Below are positions 34,117-45,866 of a DNA stretch of 64,000 nucleotides, in pieces. The position numbers and the translations under genes are program-made. Under the pieces are notes generated by a model. It was not told the DNA's origin and did not search any database. It worked only from the letters and a program-made list of their open reading frames with translations. Position 1 is the first letter of the stretch, and the number at the start of each line of letters is the position of its first letter. The DNA is from Archegozetes longisetosus (lineage: Eukaryota > Arthropoda > Arachnida > Sarcoptiformes > Trhypochthoniidae), in the NCBI GenBank assembly GCA_018873245.2, contig JAEMBT020000007.1:5859129-5923128 (forward strand). The letters are read 5' to 3'.

Positions 34117-36361
34117 ATGTCTTTTAATTTTGGTCAAACCCCTGGCTTTACGTTTGGTCAAACGCCAGCCACCACTAGTTCATCTATATTCGGGTCGTCG
34201 TCTACTTTTGGTCAGTCGCCTGCGCCAGCGTTTGGATCTGCGTTTGGGACGTCATCTCAAACACCACTGTTCGGATCTCAAACGCAAACGCAGTCGCCAC
34301 TAACCTCGCCGCAGAGCACATTTGGGTCTACAACAGGCTTTGGGGCCACTACGGGCTTCGGTTCGACTAGTACTGGGTTTGGAATCACTCAAAACCAACA
34401 ACCGATCACTCAATCGGGTTTCGGGTCTTTTGGTAATTGTTTAGTTTAAGATTTTACAATAAAATCAATTGAATTTGAACCTCAATTGAATTTGAACCTC
34501 AATTGAATTTGAACCTCAATTGAATTTGAACCTCAATACAACCCTAGGCTCGACTCCAAGTGGTCCTACATTCGGTTCTGCGTTTGGATCACAACCGGCG
34601 GCTACTCCAGCCACCACTTCCAGTCTATTCTCATTTTCATCAACACCACAACCGACTGGATCTATATTTGGTGCCCAAGCATCGACTCCAGCCACTTCTA
34701 GCGTGTTTGGGTCTGCATTTGGTTCGACCCCGTCTGGTCCGACATCACAGTCTTCACTATTTGGAGCTCAACCGACACAACAGACAACAAATACTCTTTC
34801 ATTCGGCGCGACTCCAGCATTTGGTTCTTCATTTTCGGCTCCATCATTTGGCACTTCAACACAAAATATTAGTTCGATTACACCTTCAGCTCCTGTTTCT
34901 TCAGCTGCTTCTCTGTTTGGTTCGAGTTTGCGTAAGAATTATGAGGAATAGAATGAGACTTGATTTAATAACTCAATTTTAACTGATTTCTAGCCATATC
35001 TTCTGCGCCCACATCTGCGGCGCCAGCTTTTGGTGGCTTCGGTACTGCAACAGGTTTCTCGTCAGCCATTCCTTCTTCGACACCTGCTTTCAACTTTGGT
35101 GGTGGTGTTGCGACAGCAACCACAACAACATCCACTCTTTCATTTCCACTGACCTCAACAACTCCAGCTACTATCTCGACATCAACTCCGATGCAATCAC
35201 TTGGAAGTTTAGGAACGACTCCTGGATTTGCGTTCGGGGCAACTACGTCTTCAGTGGCCACGACTTCAGCTGCACCACAACTTACTTTTCCGTCAGCCAC
35301 ATCAATAACACCACAAACGCAAACAGCAACTGTCGCACCATTTGGTGCCACAACAACCTCAGCGCCAGTTGTGACAACAGCGGCCACATCAGTGGCTACC
35401 ACTACCCCTTCTACCAGCCTCTTTAATTTTGCACTTCCGACCACTTCGACCACTCCATCATTCACTTTAAGCACAACAACTACTCCTTCAACGACTGCAA
35501 CTGTTCCTTCATTTTCATTGAGTACAAGTACTCCTTTGACAACAACGCCTTCACTTACAACATCGCTTTCGACACCATTTACAGCTGTGGCGACTACTTC
35601 TCCAGCTCTTACTGCAAAAACGACATCATTTTCAATAACCCCAATAACTACAGCACCAGTTGCTGTCACAACCACTCAATCAATACCAATATCTACACCA
35701 ACTCGTAATGTTTATTTCCAAATTTGTTCACAATTACACTCAATTTGATTTCTTTCAATAGGAATGACTTTTCGTCAACTAGAAGACCAAATCAACATAT
35801 GGCTCAACGAATTGAATCAATTGGAAGCTGAGTTTCACTTACAGGCACAGACCATCAACTCATGGGATTCACTTCTCATAAACAACGGCCTAAAAATAAC
35901 TGAAATCAATGAAACACTTGAAAAGCTGCGAACAGATCACACTCGACTCGATCATCAGTTGGACTTTATTATAGCGCAACAAAATGAATTGGAACAGCTT
36001 TTGATTCCTATTGAAAACACTAAATTTGAGATAAGTACTAATAATGCAGTTAATGCCGAACGAGAATTCACTTATTCAATGGTCGAAACAGTTCACAACG
36101 ATCTCAATGGTATTGCAAGTGACCTTAAGGTGAGAAAATGCTCCCACTTTCTGATTATTTCTTTTAACTTTGCTTCTTTGTTACCTGAATACATTATTTT
36201 GTTTAATTTGACAGAATTTTATTAAGAAATTGAATGAAATGCGATCGAGTCAAGATTCAAGTGATCCTTTGGCTCAAATCTCTAAGATTCTAAACTCACA
36301 CATGGATGCACTTCAGTGGATAGAAAACCAAATCAAATCTATCAAAATCACCGCCAACTAA
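34117..36361 (+). CDS. NUP62: Nucleoporin Nup62
   Basis: Five exons, 34117-34432, 34548-34931, 34994-35704, 35762-36129 and 36215-36361, encode 641 residues. Nup62 is an FG nucleoporin of the central transport channel, acting with Nup54 and Nup58. Residues 1 to ~230 are FG-repeat sequence (FGQTPGF, SSIFGSS, SAFGS). Residues ~230-470 are a Ser/Thr/Pro-rich, largely FG-poor spacer. The C-terminal third is the conserved coiled-coil Nsp1/Nup62 domain, with MTFRQLEDQINIWLNELN, RLDHQLDFI, QQNELEQLL, EREFTYS and DPLAQISKILN. The promoter and exons 1-3 lie in the unique spacer of the inverted duplication. Exons 4-5 lie in the right arm and have an antisense copy at 33303-33811. An intronic minisatellite is in intron 1. 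Confidence 0.95.
34468..34537. repeat. Intronic minisatellite, ~4 x 17 bp
   Basis: The unit TTGAATTTGAACCTCAA is repeated about four times with almost no variation inside Nup62 intron 1, ending just before the acceptor at 34547. The arrays make up most of the 115-base intron. Confidence 0.95.
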
Positions 36362-39008
36362 TATAGCTTTTAGTTTTCAGAGTTTTTAGTTTGTATTGTT
36401 TTCTCTTATAATTAATCTGATCACAGATTCTAAACAACATTTAATTTAGAAATTCAAATGAACAGTTTGTTTACACAATTTAAAGTGATCCCATGAAACG
36501 AAACTATTCATTACTGAATAACTTTTTGCTAAATCATAATTAAACATTATAATCAACTAACTTATTGTTTATATGCAGTACTATAATTTCTATAAAGTAC
36601 TCATTTGTGTTGCAAAATATTTATATTGAGATCAACTCAAATGTATTAAGTAAAATGTATAAATGTTAGCTTGAAACTTGAAGCTTTATATTCTATTCCA
36701 TATCTGTCTTGAAGTCTTAACACTTCATAATTGTTTTATTTCTTAATATTTGTTAACATTGACATCGATTTGTAAAAAAGCGTTAACACAAATTTAAACT
36801 ATAAAGTCATAACATGAGCAGATAAGTAAAAAACAAAGAATCGAAAAAGTTATTTTTCAAAACCAACATTCAAAAGCCTCATATTTCGAGGTATTTTTCT
36901 TTTGATTTCTTCATTCACTTCAAAAACATCGATATCGAGACGTAAATTAAACCATTTGTGCTGATTAAGAGCTGCTAGATTTCCGAATGATTCGATCATT
37001 TTATCAGAAGAGATTAATGTTTGACCAGCTCTCGGACCGTTATATTTAACAAGTTCTAAGGTATGAAGCGATTCACTATTTGCTAAGTGCTCGCAGCCGT
37101 CGTCACTAATATCCGTCAAGTTTAAAGTCAAACGCTGTAGACTTTTGAAGGTCGCGATTTCCTGTTTTTAACAAATTTCGATCAAACAAATGCAAATTTT
37201 CAATCTATAATTAATGAATACCTGCCAAAAGTTACCCTTGGAATCCATTTCAATACAAACATAATTCAATTCTAGCTCTTCCAAAAATGGCGAATAAACT
37301 ATAATTTGTTTGAATACTGACAATGAAATGAAAGCACTAGAAAGAGTTAACTTTCTTATAGTTGAAGGAATGTTAGACAAAAATGTGAAAAATTGAACGC
37401 TATTCTCACTATCAGATTCATTCCCTAATCCAAAGTTAGTCGTATCGAAGCTTAAGTGAATCTGTTTGAGATTTTTCAATCTTTTCAGAGAAACATTTTG
37501 ATCGCTCTGACTATTAAAGTGCAGATAAAGCACTTCTAAACTTAATAGTTGATCATTAATGGCTTCAAGCATTTGATTGAAAGCGGGAACATCGATATTT
37601 AAGATTTTTATATTAGTTTTCTTAAATTGATCTCCACTTAAAGCTTCAATCATTTTTAGAACACTTTCGTAAGACATTCCACTTGAAGGTCGAAAATGAA
37701 ATTTAATTATTTTAGAGCTAATCGCCTTCAATAAATGGTAAAGAATATCTTCACTGTTAGAGTCAGTGGAGGCACCATCGATTACCAGCTCTTCAACTTT
37801 CGGCGAACCGAGGTTTATGGAACTTGAACCACTTGCAAACACCGGTGTTCTCGAGGTTAGAGACAGGATAAATGCTTTAAGCCTTAAGAAAATTATGAAA
37901 TAGATCAATTCAAATTTAAATAAATTCAAACCAAACCTGATATCGAAGTTAATAAAGAGTTTCCCCAAAACTTCTCGTTAGAGCTAATAGAGAGACACTC
38001 AAGTTTTGGACAATGGCTCAAAATTAGTTGAATGTCAGAGTTTTTAACAGAATATTCAGTCAAGTTCAGAGATTCAATATTTGGACAGAATCGTATAATG
38101 TTGAAGAATCTATCTCTGATTTGAGGGAATTCGAAACGATAGAAGGCTGATATGATTGCTCTAGATCCAATAATTCGACCGATAGATGAGTTAATCGGTA
38201 TGTGTCTTAAATTTGAACACATTCGGTCTAATTCTACGAAAACATCATTTATTAATCAACAGAATAAGTGACAAATGAAAACATTGATTCATTAAATTTA
38301 ACTATACAACAATTATTAGTGAAATAAAACAGATGAAATTGGATTCACTGATTGGTACCTTGCTTTGTGTAATTATTTACATCATTGTAGAGAAGCGTTA
38401 AATTGGTTTGTGATTGCAGTATGTCTTCTATTACTGCCTTCCATTTCTTGCATACCCTCAAGCAATTGAATAGTTGCCTCACACTTAATGTCCCCAAAAT
38501 GATTCTCAACTCATCGTATTTTAAGTCATTTATTGATATTTGACTGTTCATTGTCTAACTTGTCTAATAAATCATTTAATCAACTTTGAAGTCAATGTTG
38601 TTTCACATTTGACTTCATGTTTTGTTTGTAATTTAAAAAGAAATAAATTCCTAAAAAGTTTTGATGACTACCCACAGATTACGTTACAATAAGAATAGTT
38701 GTGTCAAAACTTTTGAGAACTTTTGTAACTATTCAAATATACAATTAGTGCACAATTTTTTTCATTTGAACCAAGAATCTGACTTAGCGATGATCGACCA
38801 CTTTTGCAACAAAAGCAAAATACAATTAGAACGATTTTATTGAAAATTTAGTCTATTTTTACAAACTATTATCAAATTTATATAATAGAAATTGAAACGA
38901 AGTCTCACTATGATATCAATCCATTGAATTACATGACATAATTTGATCAATAATTAAGTTCATTAATACAGTCGATGCCCTAATTATACTCTTTATAATT
39001 TGCAAATA
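35867..39008. repeat. Right arm of the large inverted duplication (F-box gene 2 side)
   Basis: Mirror partner of 29860-33811. The arm includes the Nup62 3' half, the 0.5-kb region to the F-box stop codon (36362-36849), F-box copy 2 and its upstream region to about 39008. It has the empty site for the mariner-type MITE found in the left arm. Confidence 0.95.
36850..38551 (-). CDS. F-box/LRR protein, copy 2 (shifted acceptor or pseudogene)
   Basis: Exons 38551-38359, 38233-37937, 37874-37222 and 37161-36850 give 484 residues only if exon 3 starts at 37874. At the acceptor equivalent to copy 1 (exon start 37882), a one-base deletion a few codons downstream (copy 1 TCCCTATCT against copy 2 TCCTGTCT) shifts the frame into a stop. 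An alternative AG eight bases downstream (CTTAAAG before CATTT) restores the frame, deleting and changing a few residues in one leucine-rich repeat. The F-box (LKYDELRIILGTLSVRQLFN, then VCKKWK) and the other LRRs are intact. So it is either a functional paralog rescued by a splice shift or a young pseudogene. Only RNA can decide. Confidence 0.75.
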
Positions 39009-39582
39009 CCTTGCAACAATAGTCAGATCAATTTTTAAAGTCCTAACTCCGTATTCTTTATATTTAGAAATACTTTGGGAACCTTGAAGAACTTTTGATG
39101 ACCCAAAATTATGTTATTTGCTACAAAGCTAAAATCTTATTTCAATATTTGGAATAACGTTATGAAATAATACATATGCGAGGAATTTAGTTTCACATGA
39201 GATCCATTGTGGATTCAAATGCATAGAACCCATTAATTCGAGAAAATAGTCGAACGGATGCTCTAACAGCAAGAGATCTATTACATAATCGTTGAGCTAT
39301 TGTTATTGCTAATTATGAAAAGTTTTTATACATTTCTTATTGAAACGACATTTTTATTTCAGTAAATTTCTTGGTCATTAGGTTTCATAGTAACGCCCAA
39401 AATATCCTGTATTTTAAAGTCATATAATAAATATTTATTTTTAAAATATTGGATTGAGTGAAGCATTTTTTGTCGATTGAATATAAATACTCTGAAAGTG
39501 AAAGTAGAAGTTCATAACTTTGCAAGTATTTTGTTGTCCTGAATCTCAATTTGGAATTAAACTGAAGTCAACATTTAATACA
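39009..39582. other. Intergenic stretch upstream of the secreted peptide gene
   Basis: Just beyond the outer boundary of the inverted duplication. No gene seen; it probably includes the promoter of the next gene. Confidence 0.4.
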
Positions 39583-39956
39583 ATGTTCAAACATTCTGTA
39601 AGTTTTATCGTCAACCCTAAAGCTCTTAACGAAAAGTTAACATAAGATTCATATTTTCCTTCTTATATTTGTATAACTCTCAAACGATTAGACATGAAGA
39701 TTGCTATGATTAAAATGATACTTTTGTAATTTAGGTCTTTTTATGTTTGGTTGTGTTCTCATTCATGTTAAACTCATCGTTTGCTGGATATGATCACTAC
39801 CACAGACCTTACACTTATGGATCTCATCAGAATCACGTTCACTTTCCCCATCGCGATTTTCCATTCCTCCGACCACACTACGGTTCTTATGGCTATAACA
39901 ATCCACTTCACAGTCATGGTTATGGTTATGGTTATGGATATCCCTTTTATGGATGA
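39583..39956 (+). CDS. Small secreted His/Gly/Tyr-rich peptide
   Basis: Two exons, 39583-39597 and 39735-39956, encode 78 residues. Exon 1 supplies only MFKHS, and exon 2 continues with a strongly hydrophobic run (VFLCLVVFSFMLNSSFAG), which together form a clear signal peptide with cleavage near SFA/G. The mature ~53 residues are rich in His, Tyr and Gly and end in GYGYGYGYPFYG. No Cys is present in the mature part. Such peptides occur as cuticle, silk-like or antimicrobial (GY-rich) secretions in arthropods and nematodes. I cannot say which applies, and the His content also allows metal binding. The short first exon encoding part of a signal peptide is typical of arthropod secreted peptides. 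Confidence 0.75.
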
Positions 39957-41373
39957 TTCTCGAATGAGTTTTCTTTTAAATATTTAAGTTAGATTTAGGT
40001 TCGTATTGTCAAACTAAACATAGCTCTGATTGAAACATTCGTTGTATATCGTGATTTTAATCATTCTAGAAGCATAAGTTATATATAAGTAAAACCATTT
40101 ACTTTATTGATAATCGATAGCACTGTTTTACTAATAACTATCATAGAAATAGGAATACTATTGATGTTATTGTTTTATAGATTGGGTCAAGTTTATTCAG
40201 ATTTATTATACTTAATCAAACAAGTTCAATATAAAAAAGATTTACGTAATTTGAAGAATAAAAGTCAACCCATAACTGAAGTTGACTAACTGAGAATTCT
40301 CAAAAATATCTAAATCAAATTGGCTTAAAATGGATGTTACACTCAAATTAATGTACAAAAGGAGCAATGGAGTGTGTTTCCACTTATCAGTAATACATGG
40401 TGTGAATGTATGTTTGAAGTATAAGCGAAAAGATTGATAACTTTCTAAAATGTTGATTTGATGTAAACTTTGAACATGCATGATGTAAGTTAAAACACGC
40501 TTGGATTGCTCGTCCGTACAATAAACTTACTTCTTCTATTTGGAACAATTCTATTGAATAAACTTTAATCTTAAAACATTAGATTAGTGCTAAATTTAGT
40601 TGGAGTCATAATAAAAGTAGTCCATGCACGTATCTTTTACAAAACAGTTTCAGTTATAAATAAAGTTTCGTTTAAACTTGAACGATAGGATTCCTATTAT
40701 AGAAAGCGTTTTCAACTCTACAGTTACTCTCGATGGACTTTAGTACTAGTAGTAATGTTCAAACTCTTTTAAAGTCTAGCTTCCGATAATTTAATTTGTT
40801 TTGAAAGAAAATTTTACAAAATAAAATATTTAGATTTAGAAAACTAAACTAAACTAAACTGAAGTAATTATAAATGGTACTAAAATTGAGTATAACTTTT
40901 TGGAACATAACATGATTTATAGAGAATTGCGTAGTGACCTGTTTTTGTGTTACTATTAAAATCGCTTAAAAATTGATGCTTGTTTTAGACAAGTTTTCAG
41001 TTGAAAATAAAAGTTCAAAAAAACTTGTTTTGCCAACTCACACAGGCTAAGGAAAACTTGCAACTAATAATCATTTCTTAGTGGTATCTGAACACGACTT
41101 GTGCTCTCTTTCAGCTTTAATTTCAAAACTGTATCTCAAATGATATGAACTTTTAATTTTGATTAGAGAGTTTTAACTAATTGTAAGTTGCTCGTGTTTG
41201 TTTTGAGCCTATGGTCATTCACGATCACGTTTAATTGAAGTGTTTGCAGATGCGTTTTGTCTAAAAATCAAGTATTAAACATCTAATATTGCAATTAAAC
41301 AACTTGTTATAAAGTTTTATTTAAAGAAAATATCTATCTGAAAAACCTCTGATATTCACATAATAGTCAAATA
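39957..41373. other. Gene-free stretch
   Basis: An open frame at 40107-40289 encodes a hydrophobic then basic stretch but has no ATG at its start and no recognisable relative. A small (AAACT)n tract lies at ~40841-40860. Nothing else is supported. Confidence 0.4.
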
Positions 41374-44300
41374 ATGGATAAACTACTTGTTTCTTGTGAT
41401 GAATGCGAAAAAGAAATTTTCGCTAAAGTAAAGGGTAAGCTAATTAAGAATAAAAAGTACTTGAAAATAATTTGATTAGTCTTAAAGTTGATGTAACTCT
41501 TCTATAATATAGCTAAATCATTATCGATAAGGAGTATCTATAAGTCTAATTTAACTCTTAGCTTGGGTCGATCTTTGACTGAATCAGGTTTAGATATACA
41601 TTAACTGGTTAGAGAGTGACTGACTTTTGATAACAAAATAAATGTACTTCTAAAACAATTTATATCTAATCGAAAAAGTTCTAAAAAAGAATCGATAATA
41701 ATTTCATCATCAACTAACTATTTGATAATGTGTGCGGTATCATAGGTTTGGTAATTGTAAAGCTTATAATCACTTTTGTAATGTGTCTTCAGAGTTATAA
41801 AAGCTAAAAATAGAGGTTTAAACTTGAAAGATAATGATAGTACTTGAAATTTAACCATTATTTCAAAGCAGAGACATGACCGTATGATTACTAGTCAGTG
41901 GCGAAGCCAGTGGGGCTGAAGGGGTACAGACCCCCTCATGTTTAATCAAAAGCTTAGATGAAGAGTGATTCGACAGGAAGAAACATTGACTTTCTCGCAG
42001 AAATGAAGCTTACTTATACTGCACAATTTCCTTATAGCTGAATAGACTATCGATACGACAATAACAATCATACCAATTTTCACAAAAGTCGATCCTCTAT
42101 GTTCAAGTCGGATATAGTGAAACTCACGTTATAATCTTATTTCTATTACAGTAAACTGTTCACTATAACTAGAAACTACTATAGTTCAATGTAGCTCAAT
42201 TTGAACACAAAATCAATGAAACCAACTTTGTGCCCTCACTCAAAATATTGTGAATTCACCTTTGTTGTTAGTTTGTAAGCTTTGTATTTTTTCTTGATTT
42301 AAGGTCAAGTCCCTTCGTGGGTCAATGGGAGTATGGTTAGAATAGGTCCTGGAAAATGGGATCTCGAAGATAACTTTACGCTAAATCATTGGTTGGATGG
42401 CTGTGCTATTCTCTGTAAATTCACTATAGAAAATGGGAAGGTTTCATTCAAATCAAAGTTTTTGGAATCAGAAGCTTATACTAAGATGGTATTTATGTTA
42501 GACATAAAAATGATGTAATAGATTAATAAGAATGTTATTACTATTTAGACAACAATCAAAAGGCCAGTATATACAGAATTCGGCACTCGTGCCTATCCAG
42601 ACCCGTGTAAGAACGTGTTCGCTAGGTTTTTCTCTCAGATAGTTCCAAGCGATCTTACAGATAATGGATGCATTGGAATCAATCGCTTGAAAAATGAATA
42701 TTATGCCTCTTCGGAGACTTGTAATATCTGGCGAATCGATGAAAACTCATTAGAGACTAAAGAAAAGGTAAATTAGATTTAATTTATGGAGATTTAGCTA
42801 ACTTGATTTCAACAATACCAAAGATAAATCTGGATAAATTGGTTGGAGTCAATTTGGCCAGTGCTCACATCCAACACATGCATTCCGAGAAGTTTGCTTA
42901 CAACCTGACCTCAAGCTTCCTCAAAGGACTCAAATATCACATAGTTAAAATACCATTAGACCAAAACGACGAACAAAATGGAGACAAAGGTTTTTACATT
43001 TGACTATTTTGTTCGATAAGATCAACTTTTATTTAACGAATCAATCGAATAGGTGAAAGTGCGTTCAAGAATGCATCGATTCTGGTATCAATACCATCGA
43101 GTTGGAAGACTTGCATTACTTACTATCACAGTTATGCAATTACCGAAAATTATATTTTATTTCTTGAGCAACCGTTGCTTGTGAATGGATTCAAATTAGC
43201 GACATGTACTCCTAAAGGAAAACCATTGAAAGACTGCTTCGAGTGGTTTCCAAATGAAAAGGTTTACTCATTTCTAAGCTCTGATTTGATTCCAGTTATT
43301 ATCAAGAACTTTCTCCTTAAAGACTAGGTTTCATCTCGTTGAGAAGTCCTCTGGAAAATTTGTCATGACTTATTATTCGGAATCTATTTTTCATTTTCAT
43401 CACATAAATGCTTACGAAGACAACAATCACATTGTTTCTGATATTATAACATACGACGATTCGTCTATTCTTGAGAAGTGGTCTTTAGATAAGTTGAGAG
43501 CAAATGAATGGGACTCTAAGAGTCCACCGATTCCAAGAAGATATGTCATTCCATTGCCAACTAACAAAAATGTAATAACATATTGCCTTTGATCTTAGTT
43601 TTAAAAATATTTTTGCTTATAGTTTGAAACAGGAGTAAATTTAGTGACTCTGGACTACACTGAGGCAAAAGCTACTTTGAACGACAAGGGAAACATTTGG
43701 CTCATACCTGAACAGTTAGGAATACCTGGCTTCGAATTACCGACTATTAATTATAAACATTTCAATGGAAGAAAGTATAGATATTGTTATGGCAGTGGAG
43801 TCTTTGAAAGAGGACACTTTGCTAATTCGGTATGATTATTTTGGCACTAGTTGCTATTCAATAGATAACTGACTTTTTCTATTATAATAAAGCCTGTCTA
43901 ACTTGAGCGCGCGTTAAGTAGTTTTTAAGTCAATAACAACTAACCCATGACCTTTATGGAGTTTTTATATTGTTTTTCAAACTGCACCTAGCTACATATG
44001 AAAGCTAGACAGGTTTTGCTGCATAAATTCGAATTACTTATTTAATCTATATCAAAGTCTGATTTAATTATGATGCCTCACTATTGGGACTGTATTATCG
44101 AATATTAAAATTTAATACTAGTTTGCTTACCCCAGATTCTTGCAGAAAGTGTAGAACTAATCTAGCATATGCTGATAAAAATGCTTAACCAAACTTTCAG
44201 AAAGATGTCGGAGGGTACCATTCTATAAGTTTTATGCCAGGTTAAACATTGATTTGTTTCACGAAAACTTATTTGCATATGTTTTTAATGAAGCGCGCTT

Positions 44301-44763
44301 GCAATAATGAAAAATCTAACAAAATAACTGTTAGATCTATATTGATGAACACTTTTCAGTAAGTATCTCGGTTAAGTATGTATTGTTTTGGATGCTTGTT
44401 ACTGTGTTTGTAAAAATAAGTTGTGCTGCGTTCGCACGCTTAGAGATGAGGAAACTAAAGATCAACTAAAGTTTATCAAATATTTAGATTTGTAAATTGG
44501 ACGTCAAAACCAAAGAAGCACTAGTATGGAGAGAATCTCAGACTTTATATCCAGGAGAGTGTGTATACATTCCAAAGCCTGGATCTACCAATGAAGACGA
44601 TGGAGTTGTGCTATCCATTGTGTTGGATTCAGATGAGTCTAAACCTCATTTTCTTCTTATATTAGACGCTAAATCATTCAAAGAGATCGCAAGAGCAGAA
44701 ATACATAGAAGCGAAGGGCGAGTTCCGGCAACAATTCATGGAATTTTCATTCCCAATCAGTGA
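41374..44763 (+). CDS. Carotenoid oxygenase (BCO1/NinaB/RPE65 family)
   Basis: Eight exons, 41374-41434, 42304-42488, 42549-42767, 42824-42989, 43053-43261, 43323-43571, 43623-43829 and 44488-44763, encode 523 residues, the normal family length. These non-haem iron enzymes cleave or isomerise carotenoids; animal members make retinal for visual pigment. All four iron-ligand histidines can be placed: NLASAH (exon 4), TYYHSYAITENY (exon 5), FHHINAYED (exon 6) and ATIHGIF (exon 8). Other family marks are GSMVRIGPGKW, EFGTRAYPDPC, TRFHLVEK and EDDGVVLS. Acceptors in exons 4, 6 and 7 were chosen because only they keep phase and restore these motifs. No signal peptide is visible, which suits a cytosolic, membrane-associated enzyme. 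Introns 1 and 7 are long and hold possible repeats. Confidence 0.94.
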
Positions 44764-45130
44764 ATTTGATAATTTCATTCTTTCAAAAAACCTATCAAAT
44801 ATGTTATTATTTTATATATTCGTTGACACTGAATATATTTTCTAAGAATTTTGTATTATTACTAAATATGAGCTATTATTTGACAAAATTTGATTTTTTT
44901 GTATGATCTTTCATTTCAAGTAAAATATTGATAAGAAAAAATCGATTGGCGCTATATATTCGACTATTAGAATATATTGAGTCGTAAAAATGAAGAATGA
45001 ATTTGAAGTCATAACAGGAGAACAGCACGAAACGTGTGACAAGTATTGGCAAACATTATTCGGTCATAGTTATAGTATCGAATCAATAAGTCAATTAAGT
45101 TCACCCAAAGCAGTCGTTCAGCGACAGTCG
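44764..45130. other. Carotenoid oxygenase 3' flank
   Basis: 3' UTR candidate and intergenic DNA with no gene. Confidence 0.4.
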
Positions 45131-45390
45131 CAGGCGTAGCTAGAAGGGACCAAGGGGCTATAGCCTCTTGAGATTTTTTCAACATTCAAGTATAGGTCTT
45201 TAGAGAACAAATTCTTAAAACCACTTCAAAACAGTGTTTATTTGATGCATCAATCGAATGCTTACTTGTGAACATTAATCAAAGGTTTAATAAATGATTG
45301 AAAAATAGTTTAGTTCGGACATACCTCAACAAATCTGAGCATCGTCATTTCAGACTTGGTCTAGCAGACCAAAAGCCTAGCTACGACACT
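45131..45390. mobile_element. Possible hAT-type MITE
   Basis: The left end CAGGCGTAGCTAGAAG and the right end, in reverse complement TAGTGTCGTAGCTAGG, are related to each other and to the CAGTGGCGTAGCTAG-type ends common in hAT MITEs. The interior (~230 bases) has no open frame. An 8-bp target duplication was not seen, so the boundaries are uncertain. Confidence 0.4.
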
Positions 45391-45866
45391 AGCAATAGTG
45401 TGAAAAATGACAATTGTTGTAGTGATTATTCGTTATTAATCTGCATTTTATTGTACTACTCGAAATCACACAGGTAAAATGTGACATAAAACGTATAATA
45501 AATCAATCAATTATCAGCCAAGACCTTTATTATTATTGCTATTTTGTTTTATTACTCTATTCAGATGTAAACTTATGTATGCAATGCATTGAAATTCTAG
45601 TATAACTTTACTGTAGGGCAGCATTCTTATTGTTGAAATAGTTGCTGAGCTACAGTATAATTTACACATTTATTTCTTCGAATTCAATCATTTACTATTC
45701 ATTTTAATACATTTTCATTCAGTGCTCTCAACAACAAAATAAGAGAAAAAAGAATTTATGTCAATTTGTCTAATTGAAGTTTATATTGATCACAGAATAT
45801 ATCGTTAGCAATAGTATTAACAGCTATTCTGCAACAAAAGAAGTTCTCAGTGTTTTTACAATAAAA
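45391..45866. other. Upstream region of the ionotropic receptor gene
   Basis: No separate gene. The receptor's first exon frame stays open upstream to 45774, so an earlier coding exon with a signal peptide could join here; I could not find one. Confidence 0.35.

Noticed and set aside
34560..34982. 140-codon plus-strand frame overlapping Nup62 exon 2
   Set aside because: Out-of-frame shadow of the FG-repeat exon, Leu/His-rich and without any motif.
34965..35675. 236-codon minus-strand frame opposite Nup62
   Set aside because: Shadow of the Thr/Ser/Pro-rich Nup62 exon 3, whose biased codons leave the complementary frame open as Val/Ala-rich sequence.
41885..41940. Sequence CAGTGGCGAAGCCAG resembling an hAT transposon end in carotenoid oxygenase intron 1
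   Set aside because: No matching inverted end was found nearby, so no element could be delimited.
43885..44020. Short inverted CCTGTCTA pair in carotenoid oxygenase intron 7
   Set aside because: Only about eight matching bases, too short to support a mobile element.
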